A DNA stretch of 64,000 bases from CADCTP01 sp963849885. Lineage in GTDB: Bacteria; Actinomycetota; Actinomycetes; Mycobacteriales; CADCTP01. Under the pieces are notes generated by a model. That model did no database searches. It was not told the DNA's origin and worked only from the letters and a program-made list of their open reading frames with translations. A program made the translations under genes and the position numbers. Shown here piece by piece: positions 44,282-52,835 of the stretch (its first letter is position 1; every line of letters starts with the position of its first letter). The stretch spans positions 1-64,000 of the forward strand of contig CAWKIV010000005.1 in the NCBI GenBank assembly GCA_963849885.1. Direction: 5' to 3'.

Positions 44282-45894
44282 TCAGGAGGCGTCCACGAAG
44301 ACCGAGGAGCCCGCCGGCGCGCTGCTGCCCGCGCCCTTGGCCACCAGGGTGTCCGGGACCTGGGTCGGGATGCCGAAGGCCTCGGCGACCCGGAACCACA
44401 TCCGCACGTCGCCGAGCTGCTTCATGAAGCTGCGGCTCTTCTCGAACATGTCCGGCCGGGCCGGCATCCCCCAGGCCACCATCGCCGCGCTGAACACCGA
44501 CACCGCGCGCTCGGGCAGCTGCCGGAAGTCCTCCGGCCGGTCGCTGTAGACCGCGTCGAGCAGCTCCCGGAAACCCTCGTCGAGCACGCAGCCCTGCAGG
44601 TCCATGGCCAGGCTGCGGCCGGCGTCGGGGCGCACTCCCTTGACCGAGATGGCCATCATCCGGAGGAAGAGCTCGGCCTTGCGCAGGATCGGCACCACCC
44701 GGTTGCGCTGCTCGCTCTCCACCGCGCCGCGCAGGTCGTCGGACAGGCTCCACACGGTCATCGCGTTCCACTGGGCCGCGATCCGGGACGACAGCCAGGA
44801 CTCCGCGCTCGGCGCGACCGGCAGGCCGCAGACGTCCAGCAGCCGCAGCGGCTCGGCCGCCGGCCGCACCGCCGGCCGCACGGTCCGCCCGGCTCCAGCA
44901 CCAGCGCGCCGGTGGCGGTCAGCACGGCGGCGGCCGGCCAGGTCAGCGCCGCGGACTGGCCGCCGTCGGCCAGGAAGCGGGCCACCGCGGTGCCCACCCG
45001 GTGCAGCGAGCGGTCCGGGGCGAGCAGGAAGCCCTCGCCGGCCACCACGTGCGCCTGCCACCCGGGGGTCAGGTGCGCCTCCAGGTGGCCGCCCTCGGCC
45101 GGCTCGTCGGCCCGCCCGTCCGGCTCGGCGCCGAGCAGCGCGCGCAGGATGCCCGGCACCTCGTCGCTGCGGTCCGGCCCGGCGCCCCAGGCCCGCCCGG
45201 CCAGGTCGGCGAACAGCCGCTCGATCTCGGCGGCGTCCCAGGCGTCGTCCGGGCGCTGGACCCGCTTCGCCTTCTCCAGGATCGTCCGGTCGCTCCAGAA
45301 GGTCAGCCCGCGGTCCGCGGCCACCGCCTCCACCGCGGCCAGCAGCGCCTCGCACTCGTACTGGCAGGCCGCCTCGACGGTGCCGAGCCGCAGGTGCATC
45401 CGGGCCCGCTGCATCATCCGGGTGCACAGCGCCCGGGAGTAGTTGCCGATCGCGGTCGCCAGCAGATGCGGGGTGGCGCCCTCGAGGAACTCGGTCGCGG
45501 TCCGCTCGGTGATCGGCACCCCGTGCACCACCCGGTCGTAGAGCCACAGGTGGTCCGACCACCAGTCGCGGTCCTCGACCGGAGCCGGCGGGGTGCCCTC
45601 GTACGGCTCCGTGACCGACCGGGCGCACGCGTTGACCCGGCCCTTGGTCTCCGCCCACGCGACCGGGTAGAGGAAGTCGACGTCGATCCGGCGGTCGCCG
45701 TGGAACGTGTGCAGCGGGACCCGGTCCGGGGTCGGTCCGGAGACCAGCAGGTCGAGGTCCGACCTGGCGTGGCCGAAGCCCACCACGGTCGAGCCGATCA
45801 GCATGATGCAGTCGTCGGGTGCTAACGCACCGCGCTCGGTGAGCCGCGCGGACACCGCCCGGGCCACGTCCGCCTCGGTCGACCGGTCCACCAC
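44282..45894 (-). CDS. Nucleotidyltransferase-fold protein (2) with long helical C-terminal domain, one frameshift
   Basis: GTG 45,894 (GGAAGGGG six bases upstream) starts a protein of about 537 residues. The N-terminal nucleotidyltransferase core is CIMLIGSTVVGFGHARSDLDLLVSG (GS..G..R..DLD), with a further RRIDVDFLYP strand carrying another Asp. It then has an alpha-helical domain (LFADLAGRAWGA and so on), an LTPGWQAHVVAGEGFLLAP strand region near 45,000-45,080 and, after an indel near 44,890, another helical domain (NRVVPILRKAELFLRMMAISVKGVRP). The second half matches nothing I know. The gene lies directly upstream of the ACP gene (18 bases). It may adenylylate or otherwise activate a pathway intermediate. 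Confidence 0.7.
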
Positions 45895-45907
45895 CGCGTC
45901 CCCTTCC

Positions 45908-47203
45908 CTAGAGCCGCACCACGACGCTGTCCCAGCTGCGCAGCGTGATGCAGCGCCGGGACCGGGTCGCCGCCCGCAGGCGGATCCCCGGGTACGTCTC
46001 CAGCAGCATCGACAGCGCGAGCCGGCCCTGGACCCGGGCGAAGTGCGACCCGGGGCACAGGTGGATCCCCCGCCCGAACGTGACCGGCCGGGCCCGGCCG
46101 GCCGCCTCCCCGCCGGCCGTCCCCCCACCGGCCGCCACCCGGCCGGCCGTCCCCCCGCCGGCCGCCTCCCGGCCGGCCGCCTCCCGGCCGGCGCAGTCCC
46201 GGTTGGCCGAGCCCAGCAGCAGCAGCACCCGCTGGCCGGCCCGGACCGCCCGGCCGCCCACCACGGCGTCGACGGCCGCGGTCCGGGCCACGATCTGCAC
46301 CGGCGTGATCGCGGTGAGCAGCTCCTCGACCCGGGCGTCGTCGACCCGGCGTCCCGGAGCGCCGGCCGGCAGCGCGGTCAGCTCGCGGGCCGCGCTCGCC
46401 AGGAAGTCGGCGGTCGTCTTCGTCCCGGCCAGCACCACGAAGAGCAGCAGCGCCCGCGCCTCTGGGTCGGTCAGCCGGCCGGCGCGCACCGCCGCCTGCA
46501 GCGCCGCGCCGAGCGTGCCCGCCGGGAACTGCCGGGCCCGCTGCTCGTCCAGCCAGGCACCCAGCTCCCGGTACGCCCGGGCGGACCGGTCCGCGGTCCG
46601 GGCGGTGGCGATCGGCTCCAGCGCCCGCACCGTGGTGTCCACCCAGCCGGCGACGGCGGCCAGGTCGCCGGTGTGCAGCCCGGTGACCAGGTCGAGCGCC
46701 CGCAGCGGCACCGCCGCGGCGAACCGCGGCACCAGGTCCACCTCGTCGCCCGGCCGGCCGAGCGCGCCGACCACCTCGCGCACGGCCCGGGCCAGCCGGG
46801 GCCGCAGCCGCTCGACCGCGGCCCGGCTGAAGGCGTCGTTGACGGCCGCGCGCAGCCGGCCGTGGTCCGGCGGGTCGACCAGGAACAGCGACGGCCGGTC
46901 CGGGTCCAGCAGCACGTACGGGTCGGTCAGGTCCTGGGTGCTGGCCCGGGCGTCGCTGCGGAAGACCTCCGGCGCGCGCAGCACCTGCTCGACCTCGCGG
47001 TGCCGGCTGACCACCCAGCAGTCCAGCAGCCGGCTGAAGTGGACCGGGTCGTGCTCGCGCAGCTCGGCGTAGCCGGGCTCCGGGTCGCGCCGGAACGCGC
47101 CGGTGAGCGGGTTGAACGCCAGCCCGGACTCGGCCCGCTCACCGGCCAGGCAGGACCGCACCCAGTCGAGGCCACGCCGGTCGGTGTCGTAGCCGGTGAG
47201 CAT
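45908..47203 (-). CDS. Cytochrome P450 with atypical ExxR and heme-loop region
   Basis: 432 residues from ATG 47,203. P450 motifs: I helix VVLAGTKTTADFLASA (Lys for the usual Glu), a K-helix equivalent VEELLTAITPVQIVART where ExxR should read E-L-L-R (Thr instead of Arg), and heme-binding FGRGIHLCPGSHFAR with the axial Cys. Between ANRDCA and the heme loop, the usual FPDPDxFDxxR segment is replaced by an Ala/Gly/Arg-rich stretch of about 30 residues encoded by tandem repeats (46,090-46,195). Substrate binding and electron transfer could still work, since a few actinomycete P450s lack ExxR. It is the first gene of the leftward block that includes the ACP gene. Substrate unknown. Confidence 0.85.
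   Translation of the reverse strand: MLTGYDTDRRGLDWVRSCLAGERAESGLAFNPLTGAFRRDPEPGYAELREHDPVHFSRLLDCWVVSRHREVEQVLRAPEVFRSDARASTQDLTDPYVLLDPDRPSLFLVDPPDHGRLRAAVNDAFSRAAVERLRPRLARAVREVVGALGRPGDEVDLVPRFAAAVPLRALDLVTGLHTGDLAAVAGWVDTTVRALEPIATARTADRSARAYRELGAWLDEQRARQFPAGTLGAALQAAVRAGRLTDPEARALLLFVVLAGTKTTADFLASAARELTALPAGAPGRRVDDARVEELLTAITPVQIVARTAAVDAVVGGRAVRAGQRVLLLLGSANRDCAGREAAGREAAGGGTAGRVAAGGGTAGGEAAGRARPVTFGRGIHLCPGSHFARVQGRLALSMLLETYPGIRLRAATRSRRCITLRSWDSVVVRL
46090..46195. repeat. Tandem repeat of about 15 bases inside the P450 gene
   Basis: Five or six imperfect copies of a CGGCCGCCTCCCGGC-type unit encode GREAAGREAAGGG-like residues just before the heme loop of the P450. Such repeats are prone to copy-number change; the reading frame is kept through them. 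Confidence 0.8.
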
Positions 47204-47336
47204 CAACGGACCGCCGCGAAGCAGTGGAGAAACGCTCCGGCAAGGGCCACTCTGGGAGACTATCGCCGGGAACGACCGGAGTCAGCAGTCGAACCCGGCA
47301 GGATCGGTGCAAAGTTCGCTGGACGCGGGAGCTGCC

Positions 47337-48608
47337 TTGACACGGTCCGAGTCGCCCCCGGGGCGGTCGACGACGCTGAACGCGCGCGCCTTCTACCTGG
47401 TGTACGCGTCGTCCACGATCAGCTGGTTCGGGACCGCGGTGACCACGGTCGCCCTCCCGCTGGTCGCCGTCCTGATGCTGGACGCGTCCACCCTCGAGGT
47501 CAGCATCATCTCGGCCGCGAGCGTGGCCGCCTGGCTGATCATCGGGCTGCCGTCCGGCGTCATCGTGTCCAAGTTCCCGCTGCGCGCCTCGCTGGTGACC
47601 GCGCAGCTGGCCCGGGGGCTGGTGCTGCTGACGGTGCCGGTGGCAGCCGCGCTCGACGTGCTCACGGTCGCCCACCTCATCGTGGTGGCGACGCTGATCG
47701 GCATCTTCAGCGTGCTCTACGACGTCGCCTTCGCCTCGTTCATGCCGTCGGTGGTGCCGGCCGCGGACCTGACCCGGCGCAACAGCATGGTGCAGGGCAC
47801 CGAGTCGATCGCGCTGATGGTCGGCCCGGCCGGCGGCGGCGCGCTGGTCCAGCTGGTCGGCGCCGCGGCCAGCCTGATCGCCGACGTGGTCAGCTACGCC
47901 GTCTCCGCGGCCTGCCTGTTCGCCCTGGGCAAGCCGCCCGCCGAGGCGAAGGTCGAGCCGGACGAGGACGAGGGCGGCTTCCTGGAGCAGATCCGGGTCG
48001 GCCTCCGGTACGTCCGCCGCGACGAGATCGTCGGCCCGCTCACCGCCGCGGCGGCCGCGCTCAACTTCACCAACGCGGCGGCGATGGCGCTGAGCACCGT
48101 CTTCCTGGCCCGCACGCTCGACCTGAGCCCGCTGGCCATCGGCCTGCTGCTGGCCTTCGAGGGCATCGGCGCGGTGGCCGGCGCCGCGGTGGCGACGCCG
48201 CTGGTCAACCGGATCGGCAGCGCCCGGACCGTGCTGCTGACCATGGTGGTGGCGCCGGTGTCGGCGCTGCTGCTGCCGCTGGCCTTCCGCGGGCCGGCGC
48301 TGGTCTTCTGGGCGGTCGGCTACGGCGGCCTGGCCGGCGCGACCGTCGCGTTCAGCATCGTGGCCCGGACCCACCGCCAGGTCAGCGTGCCGCCGGCGTT
48401 GCTGCCGCGGGTGATGGCGACGGTCCGCTTCCTGTCCTGGGGCGTGCTGCCGCTGGGCGCGATCATCGCCGGCGTGCTCGGCGAGGCCATCGGCGTCCGG
48501 GCCGCGCTGGCCATCCTGTGCGCCCTGCTGCTGGTCGGGCTGGTGCCGGTGCTCCGGTCGCCGGTGCGCTACCGCCGCGACCTGATCGAGCCGGCTACCA
48601 GTCCCTGA
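47337..48608 (+). CDS. MFS transporter (drug-export type)
   Basis: About 423 residues with 10-12 membrane helices, for example AFYLVYASSTISWFGTAVTTVALPLVAVLML, VAHLIVVATLIGIFSVLYDVAFASFMPSVV, ALLLPLAFRGPALVFWAVGYGGLAGATVAF and LPLGAIIAGVLGEAIGVRAALAILCALLLVGLVPVL. The motif LPSGVIVSKFPLR resembles the loop 2-3 signature of MFS_3/enterobactin-exporter-like proteins. I prefer the TTG start at 47,337 (GGGAG six bases upstream) because the residues upstream of it look non-coding. It is divergent from the P450 gene and probably exports the product of the neighbouring biosynthetic genes. Its 3' end overlaps the PqqD-like gene by 14 bases. Confidence 0.88.
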   Translation: MTRSESPPGRSTTLNARAFYLVYASSTISWFGTAVTTVALPLVAVLMLDASTLEVSIISAASVAAWLIIGLPSGVIVSKFPLRASLVTAQLARGLVLLTVPVAAALDVLTVAHLIVVATLIGIFSVLYDVAFASFMPSVVPAADLTRRNSMVQGTESIALMVGPAGGGALVQLVGAAASLIADVVSYAVSAACLFALGKPPAEAKVEPDEDEGGFLEQIRVGLRYVRRDEIVGPLTAAAAALNFTNAAAMALSTVFLARTLDLSPLAIGLLLAFEGIGAVAGAAVATPLVNRIGSARTVLLTMVVAPVSALLLPLAFRGPALVFWAVGYGGLAGATVAFSIVARTHRQVSVPPALLPRVMATVRFLSWGVLPLGAIIAGVLGEAIGVRAALAILCALLLVGLVPVLRSPVRYRRDLIEPATSP

Positions 48609-48882
48609 CCAGGATGCCCAGGTCGGCCAGCTGGGCGAGGAACTCCTGCACGTCGGTGACCGCGGTCTCCTGGTCGACGTCGAAGTCGGCGCTGACCGCG
48701 GCCGCGATGGTGGCCAGGCTGGTCTCGCCGTCGATCCGGTTGAAGATCTCCGCGCTGACGTCGTCCAGCTCGACGCTGCTGTCCTGCCGGGCGACGAGCA
48801 GCTTGCCGCGCTGCCGGCGGAACCGGACGTCCAGCGGCAGCGACGGCACCCAGGCCGGTCCGGGCAGGTCCGGCTCGGTCAC
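48595..48882 (-). CDS. PqqD-family peptide-binding protein
   Basis: 95 residues from GTG 48,882 (GAGAGGG upstream). The protein matches the PqqD/RRE fold: a beta-hairpin LDVRFRRQRGKLLVARQDSSVELDDVSAEIFNRIDGETSLATIAAAVSADF, then QETAVTDVQEFLAQLADLGILVRDW. PqqD-like proteins bind precursor-peptide leaders and present them to modifying enzymes. As a stand-alone gene, 10 kb from the micro-peptide at 38,919, it is the main argument for a peptide-derived product. No radical SAM enzyme, cyclodehydratase or lasso B2/C protein is seen in the window, so its partner enzyme is not identified; an incidental location is possible. Confidence 0.85.
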   Translation of the reverse strand: MTEPDLPGPAWVPSLPLDVRFRRQRGKLLVARQDSSVELDDVSAEIFNRIDGETSLATIAAAVSADFDVDQETAVTDVQEFLAQLADLGILVRDW

Positions 48883-48967
48883 GTTCCCGCCCTCTCGTCG
48901 GCATCCCGCATGTCCGGCACAGTATCGGCATGCCCGTCCCGAGGCGCCCCGACCAGCAGAGCAGCCG

Positions 48968-49633
48968 TCAGAGCAGGGCGAGGACGCGGTCGAGCCCGCG
49001 CGGGCCGGTCGGGGCCGGCCGTGGCAGCAGCAGCGTGGTCAGCCCGGCGCCGACCGCGCCGCCGTCGGTGAGCGGGTTGTCGCCGACCATCAGCACCTGC
49101 TCGGGAGGCGCGCCGAGCCGGTCGCAGGCGGTCAGGAAGGACTTCGCCGCCGGCTTGCAGACGCCCAGCTCGTACGAGAAGAGCACGACGTCGAGGTACG
49201 GCCCGAGCCCGGCCCGGTGCAGCGCCGGCCGCAGGTCGAAGCCGGTGTCGCTGAGCACGCCGATCCGCAGCCCGCGCTCGTGCACCGCCCGCAGCACCGG
49301 CACCGAGTCCGGGAAGCCCTCCCACGAGGCGGCGTCGACCGTCCGCGCGTACAGCTCGGCGCTCAGGCCGGGCACCACCTGCTCGCAGCCGGCCGCGGTG
49401 TAGAGCGCGGTCCACACGTCCCGGTGCTTGGCCGCCGACAGGTCCCGGCCCTTGGCCAGCTCGTCCGGGGTGCTGGCCCGGTCGAGCACCCGCTGCCAGA
49501 CCAGCTCCAGCTCCTCCGGCTCCGAGGTGGCGCCGAGCGCGGCCGCGGCCGTGCGCAGCAGCACCCCGCCGCTACCGGAGAGCCGGATGAGGGTGTCCCC
49601 CGCGTCGAACAGGACTGCTCGGAACGTAGTCAC
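48968..49633 (-). CDS. HAD-superfamily hydrolase
   Basis: 221 residues from GTG 49,633. Motif I AVLFDAGDTLIRL (nucleophile Asp, with Gly-Asp for the second), motif II GVLSDTGFD, motif III Lys in GVCKPAAKSFL, and motif IV VLMVGDNPLTDGGAVGAG. This is a HAD-IA-type phosphatase, about the normal length. It probably removes phosphate from a small metabolite. The start overlaps the end of the CDP-alcohol phosphotransferase gene by about 60 bases in another frame, so one of the two ends may be misread. Neighbours suggest a polyol-phosphate or sugar-phosphate substrate. Confidence 0.85.
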   Translation of the reverse strand: MTTFRAVLFDAGDTLIRLSGSGGVLLRTAAAALGATSEPEELELVWQRVLDRASTPDELAKGRDLSAAKHRDVWTALYTAAGCEQVVPGLSAELYARTVDAASWEGFPDSVPVLRAVHERGLRIGVLSDTGFDLRPALHRAGLGPYLDVVLFSYELGVCKPAAKSFLTACDRLGAPPEQVLMVGDNPLTDGGAVGAGLTTLLLPRPAPTGPRGLDRVLALL

Positions 49634-50306
49634 GTCGCCTCCACAGCTCCCACACGTCGCGGCCGAACGACTCGACCAGCAGGGCCAGCGCGACCCCGAG
49701 CACGGCCGACACCACCGGTCCCGGCAGCAGCCCGGCCGCCGCGACCGCGAGCACGACACCCTGCACCGCCGCGACCACCTTCCGCCAGTACCGCGGCGAC
49801 ACCGGGCCGTGCAGCCAGGGCAGCAGCCACTCGGCGGCGCCGTTCGCGTACCGCATCAGGCCGATCGCCAGCACCCACGAGCCCACCGACGCGGCCGCGT
49901 ACGCGCTGAGCACCAGGATGAGGAAGGCGTCCACCTCCATGTCGAAGCGGGCCCCCAGCCGCGAGACGGTCCCGGTCCGCCGGGCCACCCGGCCGTCCAC
50001 CCAGTCCAGGGCCAGCGCGACGGCGGCCAGCCCGACCAGCGGCGGCACCGGCACCGGGCCGGTCAGCGAGTCGGCGGTCAGCGCGAGCACGCCGCCGACC
50101 AGCGTGGCCCGGGCCAGCGTCACCCGGTCCGCGGGGCCGAGGTCGGCGCCGCCCAGGCCCCGGCTGAGCAGCGCGCAGAGCACGACCCCGTACGCGAGGC
50201 CGGCGCACCAGCCGGCGGCGCCGAGCCCGGCGACCCGGGCGAGGATCTCGAGCAGCAGGACCTGGCCGGCGAGACCGGCGAGCGGACCGTTCCGAACCGT
50301 GGGCAC
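49572..50306 (-). CDS. CDP-alcohol phosphotransferase
   Basis: 244 residues, GTG at 50,306 five bases after GGAGG. It carries the CDP-alcohol phosphotransferase signature D-x2-DG-x2-AR-x8-G-x3-D-x3-D as LDWVDGRVARRTGTVSRLGARFDMEVD. Six or so membrane helices are seen, for example LVLSAYAAASVGSWVLAIGLM and GVVLAVAAAGLLPGPVVSAVLGVAL. Such enzymes attach a polar headgroup such as glycerol-phosphate or inositol-phosphate to a lipid. The last 20 residues overlap the HAD gene in another frame. It is divergent from the dehydrogenase operon by 99 bases and probably works with it in making a surface lipid. Confidence 0.88.
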   Translation of the reverse strand: MPTVRNGPLAGLAGQVLLLEILARVAGLGAAGWCAGLAYGVVLCALLSRGLGGADLGPADRVTLARATLVGGVLALTADSLTGPVPVPPLVGLAAVALALDWVDGRVARRTGTVSRLGARFDMEVDAFLILVLSAYAAASVGSWVLAIGLMRYANGAAEWLLPWLHGPVSPRYWRKVVAAVQGVVLAVAAAGLLPGPVVSAVLGVALALLVESFGRDVWELWRRRDYVPSSPVRRGGHPHPALR

Positions 50307-50405
50307 CGTGCCTCCGTCGTCAGACAGTGGGAGAGCCCCCCGACGAGACCACGCGCCGGAGCGCGGATCGGTTCGGGCAGGATTCCGGGCGGGAGGAGGG
50401 CGCCG

Positions 50406-51377
50406 ATGATCCGGGAGGCCAGGGCGTGCTGGCTGCGCGAGCCGGGCACGGCCGAGATCCGGGCCGTCCCGCTGGCCGGGCCGGGTCCGGGCGAGGTGCT
50501 GGTCCGCACCCGCTTCTCCGGCATCAGCCGGGGCACCGAGACGCTCGTCTTCACCGGCGGGGTGCCGGCCAGCCAGCACGCCGCCATGCGCGCGCCGCAC
50601 CAGGAGGGCGACTTCCCGGCCCCGGTGAAGTACGGCTACCTCAACGTCGGCGTGGTCGAGGAGGGCCCGGCCGGGCTGGTCGGCCGGACCGTCTTCTGCC
50701 TCTACCCGCACCAGACCGCGTACGTGGTGCCGGCCGGGGCCGTGGTCGAGGTGCCGGCCGGGGTGCCGGCGGAGCGGGCCGTGCTGGCCGGCACGGTCGA
50801 GACCGCGGTGAACGCGCTGTGGGACGCCCCGCCCCGGCTCGGCGACCGGGTCAGCGTGGTCGGCGGCGGCATGGTCGGCTGCTGCGTCGCCGCCCTGCTG
50901 GCCGGCTTCCCGGGCGTGCGGGTCGAGCTGGTGGACGCCGACCCGGCCCGGGCCGGGATCGCCGAGGTGCTCGGGGTCGCCTTCGCCTCGCCGGCCGACG
51001 CGGGCGGCGGCCGGGACCTGGTCGTGCACGCGAGCGCGACCTCGGCCGGCCTGCAGCGGTCGCTGGAGCTGCTCCGGCCGGGCGGCACCGTGCTGGAGCT
51101 GAGCTGGTACGGCGACCGCGAGGTCAGCCTGTCCCTCGGCGGCGAGTTCCACTCCGGCCGGCTCGGCATCCGGGCCAGCCAGGTGGGCACCGTCGCCCGG
51201 CCGGACCGGACCGCGGCGGACCGGCTGGCGCTCGCCCTCGACCTGCTCCGGGACGACCGCTTCGACGCGCTGCTCACCGGCCGGTCCCGCTTCGACCAGC
51301 TGCCGGAGGTGCTGGCCGGGCTGGCCGCCGGCACGCTGCCGGCGCTCTGCCACCTGATCACCTACGACGGGACGTGA
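50406..51377 (+). CDS. Zinc-lacking MDR dehydrogenase
   Basis: 323 residues from ATG 50,406. A medium-chain dehydrogenase fold: GEVLVRTRFSGISRGTETLVF where zinc-type enzymes have CGICGSD, GYLNVGVVEEGP, and a Rossmann glycine motif SVVGGGMVGCCVAALL. Cysteines and histidines for zinc are absent, so it belongs to a zinc-independent subgroup resembling bacteriochlorophyllide or threonine-dehydrogenase-like proteins. Catalysis probably uses NAD(P). It starts the plus-strand operon and is followed four bases later by the pterin-synthase-like gene; the substrate is unknown. Confidence 0.85.
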   Translation: MIREARACWLREPGTAEIRAVPLAGPGPGEVLVRTRFSGISRGTETLVFTGGVPASQHAAMRAPHQEGDFPAPVKYGYLNVGVVEEGPAGLVGRTVFCLYPHQTAYVVPAGAVVEVPAGVPAERAVLAGTVETAVNALWDAPPRLGDRVSVVGGGMVGCCVAALLAGFPGVRVELVDADPARAGIAEVLGVAFASPADAGGGRDLVVHASATSAGLQRSLELLRPGGTVLELSWYGDREVSLSLGGEFHSGRLGIRASQVGTVARPDRTAADRLALALDLLRDDRFDALLTGRSRFDQLPEVLAGLAAGTLPALCHLITYDGT

Positions 51378-51381
51378 GGCC

Positions 51382-51759
51382 GTGTTCAGCGTGACCGTCC
51401 GCGACCACATCATGGTCGCGCACAGCTTCCGCGGCGAGGTCTTCGGACCGGCGCAGCGGCTGCACGGGGCGACCTTCGTGGTCGACGCCACGTTCCGCCG
51501 GGCCGAGCTGGACGCGGACGGGATCGTCATCGACATCGGCCGGGCGGCCGCCGAGCTGGCCGCGGTGCTGGGCGAGCTCAACTACCGCAACCTGGACGAC
51601 GACCCGGAGCTGGCCGGCACCAACACCACCACCGAGGTGCTGGCCAGGGTGATCGCCGACCGGCTGGCCGGCCGGCTGGCCGGCAGCGGGCCGACCGCGG
51701 TCGCGGTGACCCTGCACGAGTCGCACATCGCCTGGGCGAGCTACGAGCGGCCGCTGTGA
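51382..51759 (+). CDS. 6-pyruvoyl-tetrahydropterin-synthase-like protein, degenerate
   Basis: 125 residues from GTG 51,382. The T-fold pattern of PTPS/QueD enzymes is clear: MVAHSFRGEVFGPAQRLHGATFVVDATF, VIDIGRAAAELAAVLGELNYRNLDD, TNTTTEVLARVIADRL, VTLHESHIAWASYE. Active members have three zinc histidines (H..HGH) and a catalytic Cys just before HGH. Here the third His is Ala (HGAT) and the Cys is Ala (GPAQRLHG), while the C-terminal Glu of the LHES motif is present. Pterin chemistry is therefore altered or lost. It lies in an operon with GTP cyclohydrolase II, so a related pterin or GTP-derived substrate is plausible. Confidence 0.8.
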   Translation: MFSVTVRDHIMVAHSFRGEVFGPAQRLHGATFVVDATFRRAELDADGIVIDIGRAAAELAAVLGELNYRNLDDDPELAGTNTTTEVLARVIADRLAGRLAGSGPTAVAVTLHESHIAWASYERPL

Positions 51760-52778
51760 GGAGGCGCTCCCGGCGGGTCGTCCATGTCGTGCTGCCCAAC
51801 GACGTCGACGACCCGCGCGCTCCCAGCGGCGGCAACACGTACGACCGGCGGCTGTGCACCGGCCTGGCCGGGCTGGGCTGGAAGGTCCGGGAGCACCCGG
51901 TCCGCGGCGGCTGGCCGGAGCCGGCGCCGGCCGAGCGGGCCGGCCTGGCCCGGGTGCTGGCCGGGATCCCGGACGGCGCCGTCGTCCTGCTGGACGGGCT
52001 GGTCGCCTCGGCCGTCCCGGAGGTGCTGGCGCCGGAGCGGGACCGGCTGCGGCTGGTGGTGCTGGTGCACATGCCGCTCGGCACCGCGGCCGAGCGGGCC
52101 GCGCTGGCCACCGCCCGGGCCGTCGTCGGCACCAGCCTGTGGACGCGCGACCGGCTGCGGGACGTCGCGCCGGTGCACGTCGCCGCGCCCGGCGTCGACC
52201 CGGCACCGGTCGCGCCCGGCTCGCCGCCCGGCGACCGGCTGCTCTGCGTCGGCGCGGTGACCCCGGTCAAGGGGCAGGACCGGCTGGTCGAGGCGCTGGC
52301 CGCGCAGCCGGACCTGGCCTGCCGGTGCCTGTGCGTGGGGTCGCTGGACCGGGACCCCGAGTTCGTCGCCGGGCTGCCCCGCTTGGACCAGGTGCGGTAC
52401 GCGGGGCCGCTGGTGGGCGCCCGGCTCGCCGCCGCGTACGCGGACGCCGACCTGGTGGTGGTGCCGTCCCGCGCGGAGACGTACGGGATGGTGGTCACCG
52501 AGGCGCTGGCCCGCGGCATCCCGGTGCTGGCCACCGCGGTCGGCGGGGTGGCCGAGGCGCTGGGCCGGGCGCCGGACGGCAGCCTGCCCGGGCTGCTGGT
52601 CGAGCCGGACGGGCTGGGGACCGCGCTGCGTTGCTGGCTCACCGACCCGGCCCTGCGCGACCAGCTGCGCTGGTCGGCGCGCGCCCGCCGGGACACGCTC
52701 GGCAGCTGGGCGATCACCGCCCGCCGCGTCGGCGCGGTGCTCGCGGGCGTGATCGAAACTTCTCCGGCCGGCCGGTGA
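51756..52778 (+). CDS. GT4-type glycosyltransferase
   Basis: 340 residues from GTG 51,756 overlapping the previous stop. A GT-B-fold glycosyltransferase: N-terminal VVHVVLPNDVDDPRAPSGGNTYDRRL, C-terminal LLCVGAVTPVKGQDRLVEAL, ADADLVVVPSRAETYGMVVTEALARGIPVLATAVGGVAEAL. The E-x7-E pair (ETYGMVVTE) is the conserved nucleotide-sugar site of family 4. It probably transfers a sugar from a nucleotide donor to a lipid or small molecule. Its product may be handled by the UPF0104 protein and the sulfatase-type enzyme downstream. Confidence 0.9.
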   Translation: MRRRSRRVVHVVLPNDVDDPRAPSGGNTYDRRLCTGLAGLGWKVREHPVRGGWPEPAPAERAGLARVLAGIPDGAVVLLDGLVASAVPEVLAPERDRLRLVVLVHMPLGTAAERAALATARAVVGTSLWTRDRLRDVAPVHVAAPGVDPAPVAPGSPPGDRLLCVGAVTPVKGQDRLVEALAAQPDLACRCLCVGSLDRDPEFVAGLPRLDQVRYAGPLVGARLAAAYADADLVVVPSRAETYGMVVTEALARGIPVLATAVGGVAEALGRAPDGSLPGLLVEPDGLGTALRCWLTDPALRDQLRWSARARRDTLGSWAITARRVGAVLAGVIETSPAGR

Positions 52779-52835
52779 ACCCGGGCCGCTGACCGCCCGT
52801 GCTCTCCCCCGTAAGCGCTCACCGAGGGAGACCCA

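Noticed and set aside
44282..45894. Two separate genes instead of one nucleotidyltransferase
   Set aside because: The break near 44,890 is one base in a GC run, with no start codon or ribosome site for a second gene; a single frameshifted protein is simpler.
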